34,323 bases of DNA, taken from the NCBI GenBank assembly GCA_963966275.1, contig CAWZYQ010000027.1, forward strand, positions 1-34,323, read 5' to 3'. The stretch comes from UBA10427 sp003500135. GTDB lineage: Bacteria > Bacteroidota > Bacteroidia > Cytophagales > Cyclobacteriaceae. Shown here one piece after another: positions 34,158 to 34,323 of the stretch; within the stretch, counting starts at the first letter, position 1, and each line of letters begins with the position of its first letter. The notes below the pieces were generated by a model, which ran no database searches, was not told the DNA's origin, and was given only the letters and a program-made list of their open reading frames with translations. Made by a program: the position numbers and the translations under genes.

Positions 34158-34323
34158 GTAAAAAAATGGATAGTAAGGGCTTGTGAGTGAGATATTTGAA
34201 GATTAACAGTGCGTTATGGAAGTGTTTTGATAATGGCCTGATGATAGGATTGGAACCATATAAAAAGAATTAACTTAGGCACTTTGTAAATATGGCTAAT
34301 ATGGCTAAATGTAGTAAATTAGG

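Overview
The window is a chromosomal segment of a member of the Bacteroidota, most likely Cytophagales. This is inferred from several signs. Gene content and order fit that group. Shine-Dalgarno sequences are absent, with A-rich leaders before genes. Several promoters match the Bacteroidota type (a TTTG-like -33 box and TAnnTTTGC at -7). Ribosomal protein S1 has a long acidic tail, LeuS is of the long Bacteroidota form, and an exosortase is linked to polysaccharide export genes. No sequence search was possible, so the exact taxon is open.

Layout. Positions 1-9475 run rightward: a small CoA-binding protein, gyrB, ppk1, a clear SAM-I (S-box) riboswitch controlling cobalamin-dependent methionine synthase metH, and a secreted TPR protein. 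Positions 9472-14258 run leftward as a tight five-gene operon read from the right: M23 peptidase, CapA-like lipoprotein, MerR-type regulator, dprA, and a membrane J-domain/TPR protein. Positions 14414-19635 run rightward as a compact operon: alaS, gatB and a TlpA-like thioredoxin lipoprotein, closed by a strong terminator.

Positions 19.7-21.6 kb are a decayed stretch. A membrane sensor gene (multi-TM, coiled coil, PAS) carries a nonsense codon, a multi-palindromic insertion of about 125 bp inside its PAS domain, and a broken 3' end. It is followed by an inorganic pyrophosphatase gene (ppa) whose coding sequence looks healthy except for an in-frame TAG at codon 4. Next, leftward, lie tRNA-Ser(UGA) with a textbook Bacteroidota promoter and a terminator, a CxxxCxxCC (YkgJ-type) protein, and leuS.

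A symmetric 185-bp inverted-repeat element sits between leuS and a rightward envelope-polysaccharide cluster (26.36-31.87 kb). The cluster encodes a nucleotide-sugar dehydrogenase, an exosortase, a small four-TM partner, a Wza-like export lipoprotein, and a Wzc-like tyrosine autokinase with a Gly-Tyr repeat tail. The window closes with leftward rpsA, its promoter and a structured leader.

The most interesting items are the exosortase embedded in a polysaccharide export operon, two different palindromic elements, the TAG-interrupted ppa, and the Gly-Tyr tail on the tyrosine kinase. Most of the rest is core housekeeping. No phage, CRISPR array, transposase or known defence system was seen.
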